Positions 1 through 9,002 of a stretch of 64,000 nt of DNA are shown here, in pieces (position 1 is the stretch's first letter; each line of letters opens with the position of its first letter). The position numbers and the translations under genes were made by a program. This DNA is from Telopea speciosissima. Lineage: Eukaryota > Streptophyta > Magnoliopsida > Proteales > Proteaceae. The notes beneath the pieces were generated by a model. That model did no database searches. It had not been told where the DNA came from and worked only from the letters and a program-made list of their open reading frames with translations. The stretch spans positions 44,722,321 through 44,786,320 of the forward strand of contig NC_057922.1 of the NCBI RefSeq assembly GCF_018873765.1. Reading direction: 5' to 3'.

Positions 1-160
1 TAATAGACAAATTCAGTTTAGAGTCAACTCTCTTAAGTCATTTAAAGACAAAGTCAGCGCTCTTAAAACAAGTGTTAAAGGAGGAAAACATTTAAAAAAA
101 ATTATATATATAAGTTAGCCCAGAAAATATCCCAGCAATTAGTTAAATAATCTTCTTACG
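1..160. other. AT-rich intergenic DNA
   Basis: No open frame or recognisable element is visible. The stretch is AT-rich and leads into a foldback element. Confidence 0.5.
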
Positions 161-348
161 TATATGAATAAATAAAAAATAACGTAAGAAGATTAATAAC
201 ATTTGATGTTAGAATATAAATATATATTAATTTATATTCATGATATTTATTTATATATAACTATACTTAATTAATATGTATTTATATTCTAACATCAAAT
301 GTTATTAATCTTCAAACATTATGTTTTATTTTTAAATTTATTCATATA
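161..348. repeat. Foldback (MITE-like) element with long inverted arms
   Basis: Positions 188-222 and 279-313 form a perfect 35-bp inverted repeat. The match resumes imperfectly outward (TATATGAATAAAT at 161-173 against its complement near 336-348). A second inner palindrome pairs 149-161 with 182-194. The element is AT-rich with no coding capacity. I see no convincing target-site duplication, so the superfamily is not assigned. Confidence 0.7.
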
Positions 349-595
349 ATGTAATGACAAGTTAAGGTAGTAGTTTTTTTTTGTTTTTGGTAGAACTTAA
401 GGTATTAGTTATGCACCAAGAAATTAAGGTATTAGTTATGCGCCAGTTTTACGTTATTGGAACTTCAAAGAAAAGAATACAATAATAGGTGGCCATGTGA
501 TACGATTCCTTCATACATTCAATGGTTGGGATTGGCCGTATCAGCTCTCCTTGTAATGGAAATGAAACATGATACACAATGTCATAACATACTAT

Positions 596-1381
596 TAAGG
601 GTGTCAAAATCAAATCGAAACCGAAAATCGAACCTAAAACTGAACCGAACTGAGTTAATTCAGTTTGGTTTCGGGTCTGGTATATGTTTATTTAATTCGG
701 TTGGTTTGGTTTTAGTTTTATGTTAAGACCCGTCCTATATCTTTTAAACTTTTTTGGTAAATAATAAGTATTCAAAACGACCAGGCAAAATAAATGATCC
801 TATATTTTTTCTTTGTGTTTTTTTGGGTAACCGTCTAACACTAACTGAATGACCGTTCACAGTCTATTTTCCAATTTTTATTTCTCTTCCTCGGTTTCCC
901 ACTTTCCCGTTTTCTAGTTATTTTTATTATTTTAGTTTTACTATTTTACTTCAACGGTTCAACTTCAAGAGTTCAAGTGTGCAACTGCAAGTCTGCAACC
1001 TCCTTATTTATTATTATTATTATTTTTTTATCTCCCAACGAAGTGTGCAACCTCCATCTTCAATTGGACTCGAGAATTTAGGAATGGCGCATGGGAAATA
1101 AAGATTGATAGAAACTGGACTCGACATTTTAGGAGTTAGAAGAGATTCCTATAAGAACGGTTAATTACTATAAAAAACGGTTGATTACTCAAACTCTTGT
1201 ATCCCAATTTTTTGGGAAACCGAATTAGAGCCGTATTTGGAAATAGAATTTAAACTGTAACCAAACCGAGTGGAGTAGGTTCGGATTCAGTTGGCAATCC
1301 CAGAATCGACTCGGTTTTCGGTTCGGTTTCGGGTCACACCATCAAGGCATAGAACCGAACCCGAACCGATTGATACCCTTA
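596..1381. mobile_element. hAT-like non-autonomous element (MITE), TAAGGGTGTCAA ends
   Basis: The left end TAAGGGTGTCAA and the right end TTGATACCCTTA are imperfect inverted termini of 12 bp. The inner flanks on both sides carry the characteristic 'aaccgaaccgaacc' type sequence in opposite orientation. The flanks CATACTAT (588-595) and CATAGTAG (1382-1389) match at 6 of 8 positions, consistent with an old 8-bp hAT-type target duplication. The interior is non-coding. The same terminus recurs at 23369-24645, where it encloses a cyclophilin gene. Confidence 0.65.
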
Positions 1382-1512
1382 CATAGTAGTAGTTGTGTCA
1401 ATTTAAAGAAAGAGAAGTCAAAGTAGTTTTTATTAACATAATTTTAAAAATAAATTAAGGAAAATAAAAAATGGGGGAAAGTTCTCTATTCGGGAGTGCT
1501 GGTGTAGAGAGT

Positions 1513-1628
1513 GTGGCCTACACCAGCACTCCCATGAGTCTATCTCCCTCCTCCCATTTGAAAAGACATCTTTGTCTCCTTGTTTTGAGGAGAGATATAG
1601 ACACAGGGAGTGTTGGTGTAGGCCACAC
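1513..1628. repeat. Hairpin-forming foldback with about 40-bp arms
   Basis: The arm at about 1513-1553 pairs with about 1587-1628, with a few mismatches and a loop near 33 bp. A further copy of part of the arm lies just upstream at 1492-1507 and pairs perfectly (16 bp) with 1518-1533, so two alternative hairpins share the same strand. This is MITE-like or a relic of a larger inverted-repeat element. Confidence 0.65.
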
Positions 1629-2433
1629 AATCGGACAAAAAACTAATTCCCATAAAAAATATATAAAGTTAGGGAGAATGTTCTCCGTGCCGGGCTGCAG
1701 GCTATGCCCAGACACATGGGGGTGGGTGCAATGACCACCCTACCCCCTTGAGTGGCAGGCCCATGAACCCATAAAGTTAAACCTCAATATTCACATCGTT
1801 TTTTATGAAGTGTTCAACCCAAAAGCAAAAGCTATATTAGGTAGTGAGGCCTACTTGATAAATGAAGTCATCTAGGGTCCCATAGTTTTTTTTTTTTTTT
1901 TTTAAATAGACAGACTAAGAGTTCATAATTACATCATCTCCATGGAAAACAGAACAACATTGTTTTTGCATGGCAGTATTAACAAAATATTGTAAGAGGA
2001 GTAAAATGTTAGAGTCGGTCAGAGGTTTGAATAAAATTCCGGTGGAATGAGAAGAGATATATATGGGTAGGAATAGGAATCCACGGCCAAGGTGTCGTAT
2101 CCGGCGAGGGAGGAAGACGGACCACCTCCTTGAAATCACACCAAACTTCTTTAATATTGAAATTCAATTGAGAGACATGATTGAGAATCTGCACAATGCT
2201 TGCAACATTGCCCTCCAAAAGTTGACCTGTAACCAAAAAACCTATAGCCACCAAAATTATGCACCCTTCTACCAAAAAACAATAACTCCACCCTGATCTT
2301 TTTAAGAATGGGTCGGAAGATCCTACGCAAATCAAAGCAAGAAAGTGTAATACAGGTAATTCGATATTCCTAAAAGGAACAATATCATAGGTATTATGCT
2401 GAACATTTACATCACTGGGAATAATAAGGGTAG
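1629..2433. other. Intergenic DNA, no gene recognised
   Basis: A GC-richer patch at 1677-1765 resembles part of the foldback at 14174-14347 (shared core CAATGACC.CC.TA..CCCC). A T-run lies near 1887-1903. Short open frames at 2009-2455 on the minus strand run into the LTR and have no recognisable domain. Confidence 0.4.
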
Positions 2434-3336
2434 TGATAAACCATAAAAATAACAACCAATCGGCAGGTTACACGTGGCTGGTACGTGGTTGACAATGTGG
2501 CCGAGCACTCTTGGCCGACTCTGTGGCCGAGAACTCCATGGTCGGCAACGTGGCCGACCACTCATGACCGACTCCGTGGCCGACAACGTGGTTGGGCGCT
2601 CATAGCTGACGATGTAGCCGAGCTCACCACAGTCAATAGCATAGCTGAGCCCTCCATCCTCGGTTGCCCAGTCGAGGCCTCTACCTTCGGGCCCGACGCT
2701 GAGATCCTTGGGGTCATCCACACTGTCGACCCCTCAGGGTCATCCACACGACCAACCCCTCAGGGTCATCCGTTGAGCCAACCTCTCAGGGTCATCCATG
2801 CGGCCGACCCTCCTCATGGTCATCCACTCTCCTGTCTCAGCCGACAACCGAGCCAACCGCTCTAGGCTCAGCCGACGATCACCGAAGCCTCCCACAAGGT
2901 GATAATCATAACTCGCCTGAATCGCGGAGCCATGTCATCACATCTCAACGATCGCGGGATATGCTGAGTCAGCTGAATTAAGCCGTTATCCAACGACGGG
3001 ATCGTATCATACTCAAATAAGGAATCTTGCCAAATTGAGAGTCCGTTTCCGAATATAACTCTCACTCACACTCTACACGGAAGAGCCTAACCAAAAGTAG
3101 AACTCTTGCCATACAAGGACTCTTCTCCACCACCTCCTCCTCATCCTATAAATACCCAGGTATATAGCTCAAACACTCATCTCACTTTTCACTAAGTTGA
3201 ATCGTTGTTGCTTTGGAAACCTGACTTAGGCATCGGAGAGTCCTTGGCTGAAGCCACACCGGCTCTCTTGTGCTAACTCGGTTTTTGCAGGCTCATTCGT
3301 GGGCGAACCGGGGAGCAAAGGTTTTCAAATGCAATA
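2434..3336 (+). repeat. 5' LTR of Tat element 1
   Basis: It begins TGATAAACC, the same start as the 3' LTR at 8391. The end is placed at about 3336 by analogy with the LTR of the second Tat element, which also ends '..GCAATA' a few bases before a TGGCG primer site. The 3' part contains the phrase 'taggcatcggagagtcc', which is also present in the LTRs of the second element. Confidence 0.8.
3147..3154 (+). promoter_or_regulatory. Probable TATA box in the 5' LTR of Tat element 1
   Basis: TATAAATA lies about 190 bp before the LTR end, the usual U3/R position. The second Tat element has TATAAAAA at a matching place. Confidence 0.5.
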
Positions 3337-3340
3337 TATT

Positions 3341-3358
3341 TGGCGTTGTCTGTGGGAA
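3341..3358 (+). other. tRNA primer-binding site of Tat element 1
   Basis: TGGCGTTGTCTGTGGGAA starts four bases after the LTR end. Its start resembles the tRNA-Asp-type site TGGCGCCG. The second Tat element has the related TGGCGCTATCTGTAGGAG at 53170. Confidence 0.6.
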
Positions 3359-3407
3359 CGACTTCAACCAAACGTCGTCGTTTCTATCAAAAGCAAGAGT
3401 AAGAACA

Positions 3408-5010
3408 ATGGTGCACACCAGATCGGGTCAGCACGACTCCACCTCTCGAGGAGAGGAAGTGCAGCCCAACGAAGGTGCAAGGAACATGCCTCCACCGGAG
3501 ACGTCGTGTTAGGGGGCGATAGGAAGACCTCCCCGATTAGGGGAAAATCGGCGTGCGAACATGACAACCGATTCAATCCTGCCGGCGAACGGAGGAAACG
3601 GGGGTAGTGTTTTAAACACGGTATAGGAGGCTCGATCGCAGGATGAGCTGAATGGAGAAGGGGTGAACTTGCCGCCGCCACCTTCCTTTCCTGAGAATTT
3701 GGACCCAGAAGCCCCGGCAAATAATCGGTAGGCCATGGATATTCAACTACAGGTGCTCCGCACCAATGCGATGATGCGGACTCTCATGACACAACTCGCC
3801 TAGGGGAGAGTCTTGGGTCAACACCTGACAGTTTCGCCGCTGCCTCTGGCACCAGTGGAGGGGGGATCACAACTCAATGGTGAGCGACCCAGAGAAGAGC
3901 CTAGTCGAGCCGCCTCATCTCGACCATGTCGCCGAGCATCTCCACCTCGGCAGAATGGGAACAAGAATCGTGAACAGGAGCGTTGAGCGGCATCTAGGAC
4001 TCGACATCCAGAAGGTCAGTATTTTTGGGTCGGCTAGTTGAGAACGGACTACAAAGACTCGGATGAGGCTGAGAAGAAAACCTCCAGAATAATCATGCGC
4101 ATCGGGAAGGATCTTGTCGTACTCCTCCACGTCGAATCCCCACACACCGGGAGCACCATCTGCATAGCCTCCGAAGAGCCAGTCGAGCCAACCTCACCGA
4201 GCATGTCAGTCGGTCTCGGGTGGATGAGCACGAAGGCTGACTCCGAATTGACGAGCAGAATGGCTGACCATAGGAGACTAAAGTAGAACGACGATTACGG
4301 GAGCTCGCCGAACAAGTGGAAGGCCTAAAAAAGCAGTCAGTCGGAGATGCCTACTCGATGATTGGGCAACATCCTTATCCTCCAGAGATCATGAGCACCC
4401 CCTCCCCACGGGGTTTAAACCGCCTCACTTCGATCGGTATGACAGGACTACCGACCTGATCGATCACATCAACTACTTCAACGTGATGATGACCATGTAC
4501 AGGGGAACGAAAATCATCTCATTCTGAGCCTTCCCCTCATCCCTGAAAGACTCGGCTACCGCATGGTTCTCACGATTGTCGGCGAACTCCATCAGTAGTT
4601 ATGCTTAGCTCTGTCGAGCCTTCATCACACGCTTCTACAGTAGTATGAAACATAAGAAGACGACGGTCAACCTCTTGAGCATAAAGCAGAAACCTGATGA
4701 GTCCATTCGAACCTTCGTCTCCCGCTTCAACAAGGAATCCTTAGAAGTTAAGGATTTGGAAGAAGACATGGCTCACACGGCGATGTGCAATGGCCTCTCG
4801 AACATAGACCTCATCAAAGAGTTGGCTTGGCACACAACCAAGAATATGAAGGAGCTGCTCGAGAGATGCAATGAGTTCTCCAATATGGCAGAAGTGCTTC
4901 AAGTACAGAAGGAAAATGAAGGGAAGAATGAGAAGAAGAGATCGGCGATGGATGATCACAATGAGAATAAGCTCACCAAGACCGATCGCCGACCCAAGAA
5001 GACAGACTGA
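3408..5010 (+). pseudogene. gag polyprotein, broken (Tat element 1)
   Basis: The frame starts at ATG 3408 (MVHTRSG..., a start common in plant gypsy gags) and is interrupted by many stops, several of them TAG or TGA where CAG or CGA is plausible. The capsid part (about 4345-4960) aligns by eye with the gag of the second Tat element: shared blocks include KKTTVNLL, KESLEV, LERCNEF and NMAEVL. Length and order fit a Tat-type gag. No zinc knuckle is recognised. It cannot make a full protein as it stands. Confidence 0.8.
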
Positions 5011-5484
5011 GCCCGAAGCCCTGACTACACTCCTTCAAACGCATCAAGGAAGGAGATCCTGATGCAGATCCAAGATGAGGGATACATTCGTCGATCTTGG
5101 CCAATGCAAGTAGGGTCATCTTGAAACCCTAACAAGTATTGCCAGTTCCACAAAGACATCGATCATGACACCAAGGATTCCTTCCATCTCAAAAGAGAAA
5201 TTGAAGAACTGATAAAAGCGGGACATCTGAAGTGATACGTGAAGGGAAATCGAGACGAGTGTGGAGGTCGGTGAAATGAAGATCGCGATCAGAGGAAGGA
5301 CAAGCAGAGGTGTGATGATAGAAGGGCCGAGCATGATGATAACAAGGCCCGACCCGAAGAGAAAGATGATGGCTCAAGATCGAGCGGCATTGAGGGAGCA
5401 CACATCTACACCATCCTTGGAGGTCCTGGGCAAGAGTCGACAAGAAAGGCTAAGGCCAATGCGTAGTTCGTCGCGGTTGCAGAA

Positions 5485-5947
5485 ATGTCGAACAAGATAG
5501 CGAAGACCGAGACCGTGATCTCCTTCACCGACGCCGACCTCAAAGGTATATGTTTGCCTCATGACGATGCTTTAGTTGTGCAGGTGGAAATCGCTAAGCA
5601 ACCCGTCCATCAGGTATTAATAGATGCGGGAGCATCGTTAGACTTGATGTCACTCGACGTGTATAGGTTGTTCGGCTTTCGGCGATGACGTGCTCAAACC
5701 CGAGGGAACCTCCATACACGGATTCTTGGGAGCCTCGACCACGATCAAGGGGTCAATTGAGCTACTGGTCACACTCGGAGAAGCACCGCACCAAGCGACG
5801 GTGAAAGTCAAGTTCATGGTAGTAAGGTTGGTCGTAGCCTTCAACGCAATACTCGGTCGGTCGACCCTCACCGCCCATAAAGCCGTCATCTCGCCAGTTC
5901 ACCTGAAGATAAAGTTTCTGACCGAGAACGGGGTTGGAGAAATTTGA
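5485..5947 (+). pseudogene. Retroviral-type aspartic protease, frameshifted (Tat element 1)
   Basis: The segment reads through FSDADLKG-like and LPHDDALVVQVEI blocks to LIDAGASLDLMSL, the position of the aspartic protease active site. The site is D-A-G here and D-T-G in the second Tat element, so the middle residue has changed. The frame shifts near 5688-5690 and continues with HGFLGA and VRLVVAFNAILGR. The family cuts the gag-pol polyprotein. The intact CAG at 5581-5583 shows that the TAG at 55303 in the second copy replaced a glutamine. Confidence 0.75.
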
Positions 5948-6085
5948 GGCGACCAGAAGAAAGAGAGGGAGTGTTACGCGACATTCGTCAAGCAAAACAA
6001 AGGCAACATCTGAGGGATGACTATGTTTGTGGAAGATCTCCCAGAGGATCAAAGAGACGAGCTGACCAAGCATTGAGGAAGACCG

Positions 6086-6708
6086 ATGGAAGACCTTATG
6101 CCATTCTTGCTCAGTGGGTATGACATCAACTATCACTCCTGCACAACGATAAAGGGACAAGCTTTGGCCGACTTCATTGCCAAGTGCACTATAGGCCACC
6201 CCGAAGGCCAAGAGGATGACACACCAGAGGTTGAGGCCAAACAGGTATGGACCATGAATGTTGATGGCTCAAGTAACTCGGCCGAAAGTGGAGTCCCGAG
6301 GGGTTTCGCATTCAATACACCTTAAGATTCAAGTTTTCCACCTCTAACAATGAGGCTGAGTACAAAGCTTTGTTGGCCAGACTTTGAGTCACAAAGGCGA
6401 TAGGCATCACTCGACTGAAGGCAAAAAGTGACTCTCTGCTTGTGGTCAACCAAATTAATGGCAAGTACGAGGCAGAGGACGAGCAGATAATAACTTACCT
6501 AAACCGAGCCCGAGGCATGATTGCCGAGCTCAAACACTTTGAGATGACCCAAGTGCCACGAGAAGAGAATGCCATGGCTGACTCCCTGTCACGATTTGCT
6601 GAGGCCGAATTCCCGAGTCTGAGCAGCTCGGTTTACATAGAAATTTTGGATGAGCCATCGCTAAATAACAACGAGATCAGCCACATCGAAAAAGATGGTT
6701 CGAGCTAG
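6086..6708 (+). pseudogene. RNase H remnant fused to protease tail across an RT deletion (Tat element 1)
   Basis: After the protease tail the sequence jumps to SCTTIKGQALADFIAKCT, which in the second Tat element ends the first RNase H region (57200-57260). Reverse transcriptase and most of the first RNase H are therefore missing. A second RNase H-like start with the VDGSSN motif follows (about 6255), and then the QLVV/NQI, ENAMADSLSR and VYIEIL blocks that lead to the integrase. Several stops and frameshifts occur. Confidence 0.75.
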
Positions 6709-7089
6709 ATGGACCCAATCATCAACTATTTGGAGAATGAACAACTTCCAGAGGATCGAGATGAGGCGAGGAAAGTCCAAATCCGAGCTACAAAGTATAC
6801 CATGATTGATGGAGTCTCGAGAGAAAATGCACTACTAAGGAACATGGCGTACCAACAGAGAACGGCCAAGTATTATATGAAGGAGCAACGATTCCAACAA
6901 GGAGACCTCATCCTACAGAAAGCTAGCACATCTCAGCCGAAGAAACAAGGAAAACTTTCGCCGAATTGGGAAGGACCCTACATAATCTCCAAGAAAATTC
7001 GACCAGGGATGTACCGCTTGAAGACTCCGGTGGGCAATAAGGTACCCCAACCTTGGAACGCTGAGAACTTAAAGAAATTTTATCAGTAG
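6709..7089 (+). pseudogene. Integrase C-terminal remnant after an in-frame internal deletion (Tat element 1)
   Basis: The open frame begins MDPIINYLENEQLPEDRDEAR, matching the linker before the integrase in the second Tat element. At about 6820 it moves directly from 'IDGVS' to 'ALLRNMAYQQRTAKYY', which in the second element lies about 850 bp further on. The zinc-binding HHCC region and the D-D-E core are gone and the frame stays open. The end, GPYIISKKIRPGMYRLKTP...LKKFYQ, is the normal end of pol. Confidence 0.85.
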
Positions 7090-7179
7090 AAGTTACAAGT
7101 TGAAAGTTTTACTTTGATATTTTAAAGTTTTGACATCAATAAAGTGAAGTTCTCCATCAAAGCTCCTTGTTTACTAGAA

Positions 7180-7740
7180 TGGCCGACCCCGAAGACCGAC
7201 CTTCATAGGTTGACAACACCAAAGTCATAAGACCAATTCTCATAGATTGGCCGACTCCGAAGATCGACCCTCATAGGTCGAAAAAAAGAGTCATAAGACC
7301 AATCCTCATAGATTGGCAGACCCCAAAGATCGACCCTCATAGCTCAGCAACATCAAATTTATAAGACCAATCCTCATAGATTGGCCGACCCTGAAGACCG
7401 ACTCCCATAGGTTGGCAACATCAAAGTCATAAGACCAATCCTCATAGATTGGCTGACTTCGAAGACCAACCCTCATAGGTTGGCAACAGAGTCATAAGAC
7501 CAATCCTCATAGATTGGTTAGCCCTGAAGACCGACCCTCATAGGTCGGCAATAGAGTCATAAGACCAATCCTCATAGATTGACCGACTCCGAAGACCGAC
7601 CCACATAGGTCGGCAACAAAATCATAAGACCAATCCTCATAGATTGGTCGACCCCGAAGATCGACCCTCATAGCTCAGTAACAGAGTCATAAGACCAATC
7701 CTTATAGATTGGTCAACCCTGAAGACCGACCCTCATAATC
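7180..7740 (+). repeat. Tandem array, about 64-69 bp unit, 8 copies
   Basis: The phrase 'ataagaccaatcctcatag' recurs at about 7228, 7292, 7361, 7429, 7493, 7559, 7623 and 7689, a period of 64-69 bp. Each unit contains two short inverted segments (CCAATC..GATTGG and CCGACC..GGTCGG), so each can fold. It lies between pol and the 3' LTR, where Tat elements often carry tandem repeats. Confidence 0.9.
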
Positions 7741-8390
7741 AATGTTAAGGCTTTCCGTAATATTTAAGAACAAGGTCTGAGGGTCACCGACAAAACCAAA
7801 ATGTGCCCCTTGGGAGGAAATCATAAAAATCTCTAAGGCATATGGTTCGGCCTCACGGGTTGGCCCCAAGATCGGCCTAACTGGTCGGTCGCAGTATCAA
7901 CCTCAGGAGAGGCCTCATAGGTCAACCAAGGATCAAGCATGAAAACTCCAAGGCATAAGGGTCGGCCCTAAGTTCAGCCTCACAGGTCGGCCTCGAGCAC
8001 ATGAGGTCAGCTAATCAACCTTAGGGATTGCATCCCCCTCCATTCAAAACAACCTAGAACAAAACTACACTATGTACAAAAGAAGGAATGACGATGCAAA
8101 GTACTTAGAAAAAAGAAAAGAGAATTTCATTGATTGGGCCGAGGAAAACTGATTGAATCTAATAGTCCAGATCGAATGACGTTTCGAATTCCCGGGCGTA
8201 ATGATGGTGTCAAGTGACGTGTTGCACGGGCCGCGAGGCACCGCCTGACGTGTCACTGACAACATTTAATGTCAAAATCCATACAAGCCTGAGCCTGGAC
8301 TAGACAGCCTCGGCCTCGAAAGTTAGTGATTGGCACTCCAAAAGGCATACTCACCAAGGTTGAGCCGAAGCTTGATGAGTGGGGGGCATG
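7741..8390 (+). other. Non-coding 3' region and polypurine tract of Tat element 1
   Basis: No long open frame is present. Diverged array-like phrases ('ggtcggcc', 'cataggtc') continue to about 8010. The polypurine tract is the G-run at 8377-8390, directly before the TG of the 3' LTR. Confidence 0.6.
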
Positions 8391-9002
8391 TGATAAACCA
8401 TAAAAATAACAACCAATCAGCAGGTTACACGTGGTCAGTCCATGGTCGAGAACTCCATGGTTGACAACGTGGCCGAGCACTCTTGGCCGACTCCGTGGCC
8501 AAGAACTCTATGGTCGGCAAAGTGGCCGAGCACTCATGACCGACTCCATGGCCGACAACGTGGCCGGGCGCTCATAGCCGATGACATAGCCGAGCTCACC
8601 ACAGTCAACAGCATAGCCGAACCCTCCATCCTCGGCCGTCCAGACTAGGCCTCCACCTTTGGGCCCGACGCCGAGATCCCCATAGCCGAGACCCCCGCGG
8701 TCATCTACATGGCCAACCCCTCAGGGTCATCCGCCGAGCCGACCCCTCAGGGTCATCCACACGACTAAGCCCTCTGTGTCATCCGCTGAGCTGACCCCTC
8801 AGGGTCATCCATACGGCCAACCCTCCTCAGGGTCATTCACTCTCCTGTCTCAACTGACAACCGAGCCAATCGCTCTGGCTCAGCTAGCGGTGACCGAGGC
8901 CTCCCACAAGGTGATAATCATAACTCGCCCGAATCGCGGAGCCACATCATCACATCCCGACGATTGCGGGATACACTAAGTCAGCTGAATCAAGTCGTTA
9001 TC
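8391..9002 (+). repeat. 3' LTR of Tat element 1, truncated
   Basis: It matches the 5' LTR from TGATAAACCATAAAAATAAC through 'gttatccaatgacg' (the equivalent of about 2987-3000 in the 5' LTR) and then stops. The last 330 bp or so of the LTR do not follow, and I could not find them on the far side of the LINE. Confidence 0.85.

Larger units (their letters stand above)
2434..9002 (+). mobile_element. Ty3/gypsy retrotransposon, Tat lineage, degenerate (Tat element 1)
   Basis: Matching LTR starts (TGATAAACCATAAAAATAAC) lie at 2434 and 8391. A primer-binding-site-like TGGCGTTGTCTGTGGGAA follows the 5' LTR and a G-rich polypurine tract precedes the 3' LTR. Inside are broken gag, protease, RNase H and integrase C-terminal segments in Tat order, all related to the fuller element at 52529-63633. 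Most of RT and of the integrase is deleted. The 3' LTR stops at about 9002, where LINE sequence begins, so no right-hand target duplication can be read. Confidence 0.9.

Noticed and set aside
2485..2865. Plus-strand 126-codon frame in the LTR of Tat element 1
   Set aside because: GC-rich LTR sequence; the matching frame in the 3' LTR is broken differently, and no domain is seen.
7180..7740. Regularly spaced repeats resembling a CRISPR array
   Set aside because: The whole 64-69 bp unit is repeated, there are no unique spacers, and it sits inside a plant retrotransposon.
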